From contig NZ_JQJH01000001.1 of NCBI RefSeq assembly GCF_000745425.1, forward strand, positions 248,001 to 312,000: a stretch of DNA of 64,000 nt. The letters are read 5' to 3'. The position numbers were made by a program, and so were the translations under genes. Each line of letters begins with the position of its first letter. Within the stretch, counting starts at the first letter, position 1. Below the pieces are notes generated by a model, which saw only the letters and a list, made by a program, of their open reading frames with translations, searched no databases and was not told the DNA's origin. The stretch is from Beijerinckia mobilis. GTDB taxonomy: Bacteria > Pseudomonadota > Alphaproteobacteria > Rhizobiales > Beijerinckiaceae. Below, piece after piece: positions 10,063 through 18,560 of the stretch.

Positions 10063-10887
10063 TCAATCCTCCTCGCCCTGCAGCTCTGCCATGAACTGAC
10101 GGATCATTTCAGCATTGGCGCCGAAATCATGCGGCAGATAAAGCGTTCGGGCACGGATGTCGATCCGCGACCCAGTTCCTTGCGGCCTGATACGGATGGC
10201 GACATCATTCGGCAGACCGAAAAAGCGATCCCGCGCGATGGCATCCACCCGTCCCGCATGCGCCGCACCGACGATACCGCCTGAAGGCGGCACTGATTCG
10301 ACGATTTGCCAGCCCTTCTCCGCCGCGAGCTGAAGCACGACGTGATAGGCCGCCCCCACATCACTATCGAGGATAAGGGGCCCCATATCGGGAGCCTCGG
10401 CGATCTGCCTTTGGCGCATATCATTGGACAAAACCGAAGAGTCGCCGGACGAAACCTCAGACAGGTCCCGGAGCCGCAAAGCACGCGGGCTCATCGAGAA
10501 GTCGGGCGGATCGTCGAGATCCGTCGAAACATCGGTCAGAGCCGGCAAGCGCCAGGCAAGATTCGCAAGATAGGCTGGATAGGCGAGCAAAAGCAGGGAG
10601 AGGAAGAAGCCTGTCAACATCGCCCCGAACCCCTTGCATCCTGTGCGCCACAGAACGCTCATGGCGATGAGGGCCAAAAGGAGAGCGCTGAAGGCCAGCA
10701 CAACAGCTGCAAAGAGCAGAGCCACGGCCAGATGCCGATCGACGCCCTTGATGTAAAATCCCTGGAACACGAAACCGTAGCGGCAGCCTAAAATACCGAC
10801 GGCGGTGAGAAGCAGAGAGAGGAGAGCAAGCCGGCGGCTCCAGAGTGCCGCGGCTGAAGTGGGCTCCTCGAAAACCCGCGGCCGCAT
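10063..10887 (-). CDS. DUF1499-domain membrane protein
   Basis: This is a 274-residue protein with three predicted transmembrane segments in its first 110 residues (about 18-37, 53-75 and 88-108). A DUF1499 domain fills the second half, with LPALTDVSTDLDDPP, APDMGPLIL, GWQIVESVPPSGGIVGAA, GLPNDVAIRIRPQGTGSRIDIR and FGANAEMIRQF. DUF1499 has no known activity. AAGGAG lies 8 bases before the ATG. It is convergent with the acuI-like gene, with about 50 bases between them, and stands as a single gene. Confidence 0.85.
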   Translation of the reverse strand: MRPRVFEEPTSAAALWSRRLALLSLLLTAVGILGCRYGFVFQGFYIKGVDRHLAVALLFAAVVLAFSALLLALIAMSVLWRTGCKGFGAMLTGFFLSLLLLAYPAYLANLAWRLPALTDVSTDLDDPPDFSMSPRALRLRDLSEVSSGDSSVLSNDMRQRQIAEAPDMGPLILDSDVGAAYHVVLQLAAEKGWQIVESVPPSGGIVGAAHAGRVDAIARDRFFGLPNDVAIRIRPQGTGSRIDIRARTLYLPHDFGANAEMIRQFMAELQGEED

Positions 10888-11005
10888 GCGGACACTCCTT
10901 TCCCGAAGAAATCCGCGTTCCCAAAATAGAACCCGGGAAAATCCTTGTCAGAGAGCCTCTGTTAACCGCACGGCTCCCATCATCGCTTCATGGAGACGAA
11001 TGCTA

Positions 11006-11105
11006 GAGCGTTTCGGATCGATCCGGAAACGCTCCACTCAAAAGAATCAGAGCCTTTTCGAGGTGAAGAGAATCGCTACACGATTCAAGAGACTTGAAAA
11101 TACTC
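11006..11105 (-). repeat. Two-hairpin intergenic repeat, copy C
   Basis: This copy is inverted relative to copy A. The palindrome GAGCGTTTCGGAT / ATCCGGAAACGCTC (11006-11034) comes first, then hairpin 1 with the inner GAATCGC...GATTC and the arm ACTTGAAAATACTC. It fills much of the 365-base gap between the divergent DUF1499 and small-protein genes; the rest of that gap shows nothing else. Confidence 0.75.
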
Positions 11106-11252
11106 TGGTTTTCCAAGCGGAGCTGCGCGCAGACAGCAAAACCTCCTCGAAAACAGCAGTTGATGAGATGGGCTCACGAGCGAGGCACCGATTCAGGCTC
11201 GGACCCCTTCCTTACGACAGATCCACAACGAATCAGCCAGCCAGGAACCAAC

Positions 11253-11480
11253 ATGTCCAAAGACGAAATCTCTCAGCCCCAGTCGGGAGCCCGCGACCTC
11301 CTCGCCCGCCTCTACCGTGAGATCGGCATTTCCGCCGTAGCAGCCGCGCTTGAATCAGTTTCCGCGCGCCCGGAAGTCGAGGACACCATACGCTCCGCCG
11401 TCGTCTCCTCCATAAAGAAATTGTCCGGGCATGAGCATGACGTGCACAAGAGCGAAGACAATCAGGAAAAGGCCGCCTGA
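11253..11480 (+). CDS. Small conserved-looking protein of unknown function
   Basis: This 75-residue soluble protein starts with MSKDEISQPQ. Its helical core LARLYREIGISAVAAALE and the following VEDTIRSAVVSSIKKL are amphipathic. AGGA lies 7 bases before the ATG. No metal site, signal or membrane segment is present, and I do not recognise a family. It is convergent with the TPR-like gene 78 bases away. The coding call rests on the ribosome site and the well-behaved composition. Confidence 0.6.
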   Translation: MSKDEISQPQSGARDLLARLYREIGISAVAAALESVSARPEVEDTIRSAVVSSIKKLSGHEHDVHKSEDNQEKAA

Positions 11481-11558
11481 CCTTTTCAACGTCTGGTGAT
11501 GATTGGCGGCCAATTGCCGCCAGTCTCCGGTCCTCTGCCAGCACGCTCTATCTGGAAC

Positions 11559-12074
11559 TCAATCGTCGTCATCATCGGCTTCGGCGCGACTGCCCTGATC
11601 GATGATCGCCAAAAGACGCAGGGCCCCCATACGGTCCTTCAGATCGAGTTCCGCCACTTTCAGCAGAGCTTCACGGCCTTCTTCGATACGGCGCAGGCGC
11701 GCGAGCAGCCAGCCATAGGCACGCAGCGAAAAAAGAAAGACCCGCGGCTCGCCATCAAAATTATTGAAATCCGCATGGTCCCCGGTCACCTTGTGCCAAT
11801 CGTCGGGAAATGAATTGCGGCGCAGGGCATCAACCACCCAGGCCTCGACATGCGGCAGGGCCTCCCTCAAGCGGCGACGGTAATAATAGAATTTATAGGC
11901 GCCGAAATGAACCGCGAGATGGTTCGGCGCCAGCGACAGCGCCTGCCGGATATAGGCTTCCGACGCTTCCTCATCCTCCCAATGCAGCCCGACCGCGTGC
12001 AGGGCGCGTTCGGCTTCCGCCGGAAGATCGCCCCCGTAATAGCGCCGTTCCAGCCAGGCTTCGTCATCCAGCAT
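11559..12074 (-). CDS. Tetratricopeptide-like helical protein
   Basis: This is a protein of about 171 residues whose first 70 residues resemble TPR helices (AERALHAVGLHWEDEEASEAYIRQALSLAPNH read in pieces, with the typical A..Y..AL.L.P pattern). A second helical pair sits at about 110-150 (LRRIEEGREALLKVAEL). It ends in a run of five Asp. No signal peptide is present. ATGs at 12074, 12077 and 12086 are possible; GAGGG sits best for 12074/12077. The partner and role are unknown. Confidence 0.65.
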   Translation of the reverse strand: MLDDEAWLERRYYGGDLPAEAERALHAVGLHWEDEEASEAYIRQALSLAPNHLAVHFGAYKFYYYRRRLREALPHVEAWVVDALRRNSFPDDWHKVTGDHADFNNFDGEPRVFLFSLRAYGWLLARLRRIEEGREALLKVAELDLKDRMGALRLLAIIDQGSRAEADDDDD

Positions 12075-12317
12075 CATTACCCTCATTCATTCTGCGGCCT
12101 GCTGACCGTTGGTTCTTCGTTGGCGCGGGATGCAGAGAGCTGGATCGCTGGGCGGTCGCCTCTTCGCAAATCCCGATTGATTTTCCGAGCGCGCAGGGGT
12201 GGAATATTTTCTCACCCCCTTCTGACACGATATTTCGCCTCACTTCCATCGCCGATCAGGCGCCGTTCCAGGAGCGCCAGCATTATTTTCCGTTCGAAGG
12301 GAATCGACGCCGGGTTC

Positions 12318-12445
12318 AAAATGTTTGAAAATACTTTTGTTTATTCGTGGCGCTAGTGCTTGCATGGCAAGATCGTTCCACGCGAAATCGGCGTTTGAGC
12401 ATTTCTATGAGGGGAGCGTTTCCGGATCGATCCGAAACGTTCGAG
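12318..12445 (+). repeat. Two-hairpin intergenic repeat, copy D (disrupted)
   Basis: Hairpin 1 survives only in part (TTTGAAAATACTTTTG at 12323-12338 and GAGCATTTCTATGA at 12397-12410). The palindrome is well kept (GGAGCGTTTCCGGAT / ATCCGAAACGTTCG, 12413-12444). It ends only a few bases before the ribosome site of the next gene and so must lie in that gene's 5' untranslated region. Confidence 0.65.
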
Positions 12446-12457
12446 CGGGAGGCTGTG

Positions 12458-12850
12458 ATGGTACGTCTGGTCGAGGAAAAGGACGCCCCGGACGAGGTGC
12501 GTGCGGTCTTCGAGGACATCAAGGCCACACGCAAGACCGACTGGATCAATAATTTCTGGAAGGCTCTGGCGCGGCATCCGCCAAGCTTGCGACTGCTCTG
12601 GACACAGGTCAAGCAGGTGATGGCGCCAGGTGCTCTCGATCCCCTGACCAAGGAATTGATCTATATCGCTGTCAGCGTCACCAATAATTGCCATTATTGC
12701 ATCACCTCCCATACGGCCGCGGCGCGCGCCAAAGGCATGACGGACGAGCAATGGGGGGAACTTTTGGCGGTCGTGGCTCTCGCCAACGAGACCAATCGGC
12801 TCGCAGTCGGTTATGATGTGCCGGTGGATGAAAAATTTCTGCAGGAATAA
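12458..12850 (+). CDS. Carboxymuconolactone decarboxylase/AhpD-like protein
   Basis: This is a 130-residue all-alpha protein of the CMD/AhpD superfamily. The redox motif is complete: NCHYCITSH, a CxxCxxxH arrangement typical of alkylhydroperoxidase-like members, so a peroxidase or disulfide-reductase role is more likely than decarboxylation. It is preceded by ITKELIYIAVSVTNN-like helices (LTKELIYIAVSV). GGGAGG lies 5 bases before the ATG, and a repeat palindrome lies directly upstream. No AhpC or lipoyl partner is encoded nearby. Confidence 0.85.
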   Translation: MVRLVEEKDAPDEVRAVFEDIKATRKTDWINNFWKALARHPPSLRLLWTQVKQVMAPGALDPLTKELIYIAVSVTNNCHYCITSHTAAARAKGMTDEQWGELLAVVALANETNRLAVGYDVPVDEKFLQE

Positions 12851-12919
12851 GGCCAGGGCTTTTTCGCCAGGCTCGCCGCGATGTGCAGGCGAACCGCGAA
12901 GAAACGAAAGAGACCATCC

Positions 12920-13135
12920 ATGTTCATTATCGCACGCAATATCGAAGGGCCGCGTCTTCATTGCGAGGCGCTCATGGTCGACAAGAAGACATTTTCGGTC
13001 TGGCCACCCGATACAGAAGAAGGCTGGCGGCGCGTCTATAAGTTTCGTGACCGGCTTCAAGCCGAGGTCATCCGCCTTGAACTTGATCCCCTAGGGGAAC
13101 AGCTTAAAGTCATTGACGCAGTTTATATTCCGTAG
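12920..13135 (+). CDS. Small unknown protein
   Basis: This frame encodes 71 residues starting MFIIARNIEGPRLH and rich in charged and aromatic residues (KTFSVWPPDTEEGWRRVYKFRD). It follows the AhpD-like gene by 70 bases in the same direction. The ribosome site (GAAAGAG) is only moderate and sits about 8 bases upstream. No family is recognised, so the call is tentative. Confidence 0.5.
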   Translation: MFIIARNIEGPRLHCEALMVDKKTFSVWPPDTEEGWRRVYKFRDRLQAEVIRLELDPLGEQLKVIDAVYIP

Positions 13136-13283
13136 CCCATGGCGCGATGTTCCGGCATCCAGCAGGCCGCCAACGGCACAAACTCCAACAAAATCAACAA
13201 TAAAAAACAAAACAGAGGAATGACCAAGGTCTAGGCCATCCCTCCGCTGAAAGACAGAACCTTCTGCCGAAAATTTCGACTTG

Positions 13284-13487
13284 TCAGTCCTTGCGATATT
13301 TTGTGATATATTGGTCAATCAGGTTGTTTGCTTCGGTCGTGTCGAGCCAACCTTCCGTCATTTCCTCGGTCTTGAATTCACGGCCGAGATTGAATGGTTC
13401 ATCATAGCCCTTCAAATGGAGCAACGCGCCCCATTTTCCGCTCGGCAATTTGGCGACAACGACCTCTTCCCCTGGATTGAGGTTCAT
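13284..13487 (-). CDS. Small unknown protein
   Basis: This frame encodes 67 residues beginning MNLNPGEEVVVAKLPSGK and continuing with a beta-rich stretch (WGALLHLKGYDEPF) and a charged helix at the end (TTEANNLIDQYITKYRKD). GGGAGA lies 8 bases before the ATG at 13487, a convincing site. No family is recognised. It stands alone, convergent with the preceding small gene. Confidence 0.6.
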   Translation of the reverse strand: MNLNPGEEVVVAKLPSGKWGALLHLKGYDEPFNLGREFKTEEMTEGWLDTTEANNLIDQYITKYRKD

Positions 13488-14045
13488 AACGACAAGTCTC
13501 CCTAGAGAAATCAAGGCAGAGAAGGAAAGATCCCAACCTTATCAAAAAACGGGCCAATCAAAGCATATTCGGGTGCTACCGATCTGCTTCGCTTTGCAAC
13601 GAGCACGCTCTGATCAAAGCAAAACGGCCCCAGGTTGCGTCGGGTGCACTATGTTGCCATCCCTTCCGGTTGTCTCCACGAAGCCCTCCCTCCGGGATCA
13701 AAAACAGTATAGCACCTCCGCACAACCGCTTGGCCCCTACAGCAACATGAGAATAGGTTCAAGTCTCGCCTTAGCGTCATCACCCGGGTGAGCCCCGCCT
13801 CGCGGAGTGCAGGTTTCAGATGGGGGACATCGCTCGGGAGATTAGGCGGCTCAGCGAGGGAGAAGAATGCGCAAACCCTCTTGCTAGCTTGCGGCGCATT
13901 GCCAGATGCGGTGCGTTAACCGATCATAATGTCCTCTAACGGATGCGGCTCAAGCGTCACGACATATCTCTGCGCACTCGCTGATTGACGAGTGCGGAAC
14001 CGGACAAATGAAGAGGGATAAGGGGCATATCCTGCCCTGTTTTGA
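13488..14045. other. Gene-free stretch upstream of tRNA-Lys 3' end
   Basis: These 558 bases hold no open frame with a ribosome site. I looked for a second tRNA, an integrase or a direct repeat of the tRNA 3' end that would mark an integration site and saw none. Confidence 0.4.
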
Positions 14046-14121
<76 letters not shown>

Positions 14122-14350
14122 ATCAAAACAGAAGAACGTCTCTTGGGCAGTGCGACCGCCGGAAACGATGAAGGGCATTTAGCAAAGGCTTGTCCGCCTG
14201 TCTAGCCCTTCATGGCATCTTCATGAAAGAAGATTCCGAATTCGTCACTTCCGCAGAGGCAAGGACCGAAATCCCAACTCTCTAGAAGTCATATCCATCG
14301 AGATTTGGGATGATTCAGGCTTCGATAAAGCCCTGGAAACCCACTTGAAT

Positions 14351-14384
14351 CCCCGCCCGCGCAAGAAGGCAAGCGCGGGCGGGG
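14351..14384 (-). terminator. Hairpin downstream of leuA
   Basis: Perfect 12-base arms CCCCGCCCGCGC and GCGCGGGCGGGG enclose a 10-base loop, about 50 bases after the leuA stop in its direction of transcription. There is no strong U run after it, so it may be a weak terminator or a 3'-end stabiliser. The rest of the 311-base gap to the tRNA shows nothing. Confidence 0.6.
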
Positions 14385-14432
14385 ATAAGATTATGTGCGC
14401 CTCCGCTTAGTGAAAGGCGCCTCTCGGAACGC

Positions 14433-16016
14433 TTATCCGGCAAGGCTGTCGCTTGGCCGGTTCTTGTTCCGGCGGACCATCAGCTTGTTCAGCGCCGCAA
14501 TATAGGCCTTGGCAGAGGCAACGAGCGTATCGGGATCAGTGCCGCGCGCCGTGACCGTTTTGCCTTCTTCCGTCAGCCGCACGGAGACTTCGGCCTGCGC
14601 ATCGGTGCCTTTGGTGACGGCATGGACCTGGTAGAGTTCGAGCGTGGCGCCATGCGGCACCAGAGCTTCGACCGCATTGAAGATCGCATCGACCGGCCCA
14701 TTGCCCGTGGCCTGATGGGTTTTTTCAACGCCATCGATCGACAGGGTGAGCGCCGCCGATTGCGGCCCCTTGGTTCCCGCAATGACGGTGAGCGCGACAA
14801 CCTTGATTCGGTCGTGAGCGTGAATGATCTCATCGTCGACGAGCGCGGCAAGATCTTCATCATAAACGATCTTCTTGCGGTCCGCTAAATCCTTGAACCG
14901 CGCGAAAGCCTCTTCCAGGGCGTTCTCGCCGAGTTCGTAGCCGAGTTCCTTCAGTTTTTCCTTGAAGGCATGGCGGCCGGAATGTTTGCCCATGACCAGC
15001 GAGGTCTTGTGCACGCCGACGCTTTCAGGCGTCATGATCTCATAGGTCTGCGCATTCTTCAGCATGCCGTCCTGATGGATGCCGCTCTCATGCGCGAAGG
15101 CATTCCGTCCGACGACCGCCTTGTTATATTGCACAGGGAAGGAACTGACCGCGGACACGAGTTTCGAGGCGCGCGTCAACATCGTCGAATCAATGTTGCT
15201 ATGATAGGGCAGCGCATCCGCACGCACGCGCAAAGCCATCACCACCTCTTCCATGGCGGCATTGCCGGCGCGCTCGCCAAGACCATTGATCGTGCATTCC
15301 ACCTGCCGCGCGCCGCCCTTGATGCCAGCCAGCGTATTGGCGACGGCAAGGCCAAGGTCATTGTGGCAATGAACCGAGAAGATCGCCTTATCAGAATTGG
15401 GGACCCTCTCCCGAACCGTTTCGAACAAGGCCTGATATTCTTCCGGTGTCGTATAACCGACAGTATCGGGAATATTGATCGTCCGTGCACCGGCCTTGAT
15501 CGCCGCCTCGACGCAACGGCACAGGAAATCCATTTCCGTGCGGGTGCCGTCCTCGGCCGACCATTCAATATCCTCGACGAGATTGCGGGCACGCGCGACA
15601 TAAGTGCCGATCATGTCGAGCACTTCGCCTGGCTCTTTCTGCAGCTTGTATTTCATGTGCAGCGGCGAGGTCGAAATGAAGACATGGATGCGCGGCCGCA
15701 CGGCATCGCGCAAAGCCTCGGCGCAGCGATCGATATCGCGCGACGCAGCGCGTGCGAGCCCCGCCACACTCGCGCGTTTGACACGCCGGGAAATTGCCGA
15801 AACGGCTTCGAAATCGCCCTCCGAAGTGACCGGGAAACCGGCCTCGATCACATCGACACCCATTGTGTCGAGCAGTTCGGCGACCTCGATCTTTTCATCG
15901 AGATTCATCGACGCGCCCGGCGATTGCTCGCCATCCCGCAAGGTCGTATCGAAAATGACGACCTGTTCGGTATTGGCGGTTTCGGTTTTGATATCGGAGG
16001 TGGTGCTGCTGGTCAT
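14433..16016 (-). CDS. leuA: 2-isopropylmalate synthase
   Basis: This enzyme condenses acetyl-CoA with 2-oxoisovalerate, the first committed step of leucine synthesis. At 527 residues it matches the long bacterial LeuA form. The catalytic TIM barrel shows [13 protein letters not shown], the metal site [16 protein letters not shown] and [15 protein letters not shown]. The linker has [13 protein letters not shown], and the last 130 residues form the leucine-binding regulatory domain. AGGAACAGACC precedes the ATG. Just upstream on the same strand are a Leu-rich leader peptide and an intrinsic terminator, so expression is very likely controlled by attenuation in response to charged tRNA-Leu. It is a single-gene unit. 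Confidence 0.97.
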   Translation of the reverse strand: MTSSTTSDIKTETANTEQVVIFDTTLRDGEQSPGASMNLDEKIEVAELLDTMGVDVIEAGFPVTSEGDFEAVSAISRRVKRASVAGLARAASRDIDRCAEALRDAVRPRIHVFISTSPLHMKYKLQKEPGEVLDMIGTYVARARNLVEDIEWSAEDGTRTEMDFLCRCVEAAIKAGARTINIPDTVGYTTPEEYQALFETVRERVPNSDKAIFSVHCHNDLGLAVANTLAGIKGGARQVECTINGLGERAGNAAMEEVVMALRVRADALPYHSNIDSTMLTRASKLVSAVSSFPVQYNKAVVGRNAFAHESGIHQDGMLKNAQTYEIMTPESVGVHKTSLVMGKHSGRHAFKEKLKELGYELGENALEEAFARFKDLADRKKIVYDEDLAALVDDEIIHAHDRIKVVALTVIAGTKGPQSAALTLSIDGVEKTHQATGNGPVDAIFNAVEALVPHGATLELYQVHAVTKGTDAQAEVSVRLTEEGKTVTARGTDPDTLVASAKAYIAALNKLMVRRNKNRPSDSLAG

Positions 16017-16052
16017 GGTCTGTTCCTGGGTTCGAGGTTTGCCGTTCTGTCG

Positions 16053-16098
16053 AAAAATCCCCTGAGTGCCCAGGCAAAGCCCGGCCGGCTCTCAGGGG
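16053..16098 (-). terminator. Leucine attenuator terminator of leuA
   Basis: On the minus strand CCCCTGAG pairs with CTCAGGGG, with a further CCGGGC/GCCTGG inner stem, followed by ATTTTT. The 5' arm covers the stop codon of the leader peptide. A ribosome stalled on the five Leu codons would free upstream RNA for an alternative fold, while completing the leader allows the terminator to form, in classical fashion. Confidence 0.8.
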
Positions 16099-16193
16099 CG
16101 ACTAAGAAGCAGCAGCAAAGAACCAGGAAGGCAGGCGCCGACGCGGACGGGAGCGGGGATGGTGCCCGTCCTGATCGTCTGCGTATGGGACAT
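16092..16193 (-). CDS. leuL: leuA leader peptide
   Basis: This short frame of 33 residues begins MSHTQTIRTG and ends GSLLLLLSRP. The five consecutive Leu codons (TTG CTG CTG CTT CTT at 16104-16118) come four codons before the stop, and the stop lies within the 5' arm of a rho-independent hairpin about 80 bases ahead of leuA. This is the expected arrangement for ribosome-mediated attenuation. The ribosome site is weak (GAGC at 8 bases), and an upstream in-frame start at 16274 exists but would lie outside the proposed transcript. Confidence 0.75.
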   Translation of the reverse strand: MSHTQTIRTGTIPAPVRVGACLPGSLLLLLSRP

Positions 16194-16239
16194 GCCGAAG
16201 CTCACGTGTGAGAATCCTGCCGTGGTGGACCGTTTCTCC

Positions 16240-16267
16240 AGAATAAATGAGAAAACAGGTCTCGCAA
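16240..16267 (-). promoter_or_regulatory. Candidate promoter of leuL-leuA
   Basis: On the minus strand TTGCGA and TATTCT are separated by 16 bases, which would start transcription near 16233, about 40 bases before the leader ATG. This is a visual match to the sigma-70 consensus only. Confidence 0.35.
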
Positions 16268-16744
16268 TCCGCAACGACGGCGCGGCAAAGCCGCAGGCAC
16301 AATGTTCCGGACGAATTTTGATGCGCCTTCAGGCACATGGTTATAGACGCGAACGTGACAAATTGCAACCGGTGTCGGAAACCACCATCGAAAAACGCTC
16401 GAGCAGAAGCGCTAAACCCGTGAACCTCACGACAGGGTCTTTCATCGCAATTGATCGTTCATCCGATTGCTTTCGGTCCAAAAACCTGACTTTATGCAGC
16501 CGCGAGGGGATCGGCGCTCCGGAGGTTTCCGCGAGCGGTCGTCGCCATTTGGCACGCCTTCCATTCGACACTTTCCACTGGGAAGGGATCACATGGCTGT
16601 GACCGGGTTTATCCCGAGATTGCAAGGCCTCGATTGCCTTTCATGGATTTTCGCTCCAAAAAGCGGTGTCGATGCCGCAATGCCTTCCGGGCCGGAGGCC
16701 TGCGGAATGCGCATAATTCCCGCACCCAATTCGATGGAGATCCC
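16268..16744. other. Gene-free stretch between leuA leader and ABC exporter
   Basis: This 477-base divergent intergenic region shows no supported gene. In-frame codons upstream of the exporter permease extend into it (TTG 16634, ATG 16643), but the extension is unlike the family. It should contain the exporter promoter, which I could not pinpoint. Confidence 0.35.
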
Positions 16745-17560
16745 TTGGCCGCGCAATTGACTCTGGCGAGCCCCCTTTTCAATGCTTGGCACTTTCGCGA
16801 ACTGATCCGCGCCGTCGTGCGCCGGGAACTCGCCGCAAGATTCCGGGGCTCGATCCTTGGCTGGCTGTGGGCCGTCTTTGGCCCCCTCGTCATGTTGAGC
16901 GCCTATACGATCATCTTCTCCAATGCCGTCGGCGTGCCCAATTCCGCCAAGGGCGGCGGGCTCGGCACCTATGCTTTATCGATCTTTTCGGGCCTGATCG
17001 TCTTCAATCTGTTCAGCGAGCTTGCCTATCGCGCGCCCGGCATGCTGCATGAACATGTGACCTTCATCAAGAAATCGATCTTCCCGAGCGAAACGCTTGC
17101 CTGGACGGCAACGATCCGCGCGCTGGTCTATGCCGCCATCAGCGCCGCAGTGCTTCTCGTGTTCCAGATCACGCTGACGCATCACCTGCCCTGGACGATT
17201 GTCCTCTTGCCCCTGGCGCTCATCCCCTATGTGATGTTTCTTCTCGGAACCTGCTGGTTCCTGATGGCGCTCGGCTCCTTCACCCGCGACGTCGCGCATC
17301 TCATGATCTCGATCGTACCGGTCTTGATGTTCGCCACACCGATCTTCTATACGATTGATGACGTGCCGGTGCATCTGCGGCGTGCGATCCATTTCAACAT
17401 CGTCGGCAATTACGTCGAGATCATGCGCGACCTGCTGCTGCTCGGCCGCATACCGGGCCCCTATCTGATGCTCGGCACGCTTGTCGCCTCACTGGCGACC
17501 TTCTATTTCGGTTATCGCATCTTCATGCAGTACAAGGCTGTCTTCGTCGATGTCATCTGA
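16745..17560 (+). CDS. ABC-2 type polysaccharide export permease (Wzm/KpsM-like)
   Basis: This is the membrane half of an exporter for a lipid-linked or capsular polysaccharide. It has six predicted transmembrane segments over 271 residues and the family start FRELIRAVVRRELAARFRGS followed by LGWLWAVFGPLVMLSAY. A TTG start at 16745, five bases after GGAG, gives the usual length of Wzm/KpsM; ATG 16643 would add 34 atypical residues. Its end overlaps the ATPase gene by 11 bases, so the pair is co-translated. No glycosyltransferases are adjacent, so the cargo is unknown. Confidence 0.85.
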   Translation: MAAQLTLASPLFNAWHFRELIRAVVRRELAARFRGSILGWLWAVFGPLVMLSAYTIIFSNAVGVPNSAKGGGLGTYALSIFSGLIVFNLFSELAYRAPGMLHEHVTFIKKSIFPSETLAWTATIRALVYAAISAAVLLVFQITLTHHLPWTIVLLPLALIPYVMFLLGTCWFLMALGSFTRDVAHLMISIVPVLMFATPIFYTIDDVPVHLRRAIHFNIVGNYVEIMRDLLLLGRIPGPYLMLGTLVASLATFYFGYRIFMQYKAVFVDVI

Positions 17561-18383
17561 TCCAGTGATTTCCTGCGACCATGTCGGCAAGGCTTTCCAG
17601 CTCTATTTGCGCCGCAATGACCAAATCAAACAGACCCTGTTCGGTCACTGGAAACAGTTCTACCATGAACATTGGGTCCTGAAAGATATCAGCTTCGAGG
17701 TCGCGCGGGGGGAGAGCTTCGGCATTATCGGGCGCAACGGCGCCGGCAAGACGACCCTCTTGCAGATCCTGTGCGGCATCACGAGGCCATCGCACGGCAC
17801 GGTAGAGGTCAAAGGCCGCATCGCGCCGATCCTCGCACTCGGTACGGGATTCGATTATGAGCTGACCGGCCGCGAGAACGCCATGATCGGCGGCGCGATC
17901 CTCGGCCTGCGCCGGTCGCAGGTTCTCGAACGGCTCGATGCGATCGCCGCCTTCGCCGATATTGGCGAGTTCTTCAATCAGCCTCTGAAAATGTATTCGA
18001 GCGGCATGGCGGCGCGGCTCGCCTTTGCGGTCTGTGCCCATGCCGATGCGGATATTCTGATTGTCGACGAAGCTCTCTCCGTGGGCGACGCCGAATTCGG
18101 CGAGAAATGCGACGCCTTCATCCGCGATTTCGCGAAGCGCGGCACGATCCTTTTCGTCTCCCACGACCTGCCGGCAGTCGAGGCCCTGTGCGACCGTGTG
18201 GTCTGGATCGATGATGGGCGTGTGCGCGCCTTAGGCAACCCAAAGGAAGTGGTGGCGGATTATCGCGCGACGCTCGAACATCCAGCCTCCGCCCATTCCT
18301 CCCAGCCGACCGCACGCACCGCCTCCCGCGCCGATGCGCCCTCATCCGAGGATATACCGGCCCCACAAGCACTGCGAGCATGA
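17550..18383 (+). CDS. ABC transporter ATP-binding protein, polysaccharide export (Wzt/KpsT-like)
   Basis: This is the ATPase partner of the preceding permease, 277 residues. Walker A is GRNGAGKTTLL, the signature is YSSGMAARLAFAV (the Y-S-S-G-M form typical of KpsT/Wzt), Walker B is ILIVDEALSVGDAEF and the switch is VSHDL. The start MSSDPVISCDHVGKAF overlaps the permease end. A Ser/Ala/Pro-rich tail of about 35 residues follows the domain. It is too short to be the carbohydrate-binding domain of long Wzt proteins, which suggests a KpsT-like exporter without O-antigen end recognition. Confidence 0.9.
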   Translation: MSSDPVISCDHVGKAFQLYLRRNDQIKQTLFGHWKQFYHEHWVLKDISFEVARGESFGIIGRNGAGKTTLLQILCGITRPSHGTVEVKGRIAPILALGTGFDYELTGRENAMIGGAILGLRRSQVLERLDAIAAFADIGEFFNQPLKMYSSGMAARLAFAVCAHADADILIVDEALSVGDAEFGEKCDAFIRDFAKRGTILFVSHDLPAVEALCDRVVWIDDGRVRALGNPKEVVADYRATLEHPASAHSSQPTARTASRADAPSSEDIPAPQALRA

Positions 18384-18457
18384 TTGCAAGAGCATCGCGC
18401 AATAATCAGACAAACGCGCGATGCCTCCCGCTTTGCATAACGCAGGTGTTGTCACGA

Positions 18458-18553
18458 TGACATCTTCCGATAACGTTGAATCGCTGCGCGATTCCATTAC
18501 CCTGAAAATGCTTCGTTTTTGAATGGAGCGTTTCGGATATATCCGAAACGCTC
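18458..18553 (+). repeat. Two-hairpin intergenic repeat, copy E
   Basis: Same orientation as copy A. Hairpin 1 reads CATCTTCCGATAACGTTGAA, then inner GAATCGC/GCGATTC and CTGAAAATGCTTCG. Hairpin 2 is the perfect palindrome with arms GAGCGTTTCGGATA and TATCCGAAACGCTC (18526-18553). It sits between the convergent exporter and galU genes, ending 8 bases from the galU stop, and so may serve both as a terminator. Confidence 0.8.
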
Positions 18554-18560
18554 AACCCGC

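Noticed and set aside
11559-12074. Identification of the TPR-like protein with a specific cell-envelope family
   Set aside because: Only the helical repeat pattern is visible; there is no signal peptide or diagnostic motif.
14970-16211. A 413-codon open frame on the plus strand opposite leuA
   Set aside because: It is antisense to a certain gene, has no ribosome site or family motifs, and long opposite-strand frames are expected at this base composition.
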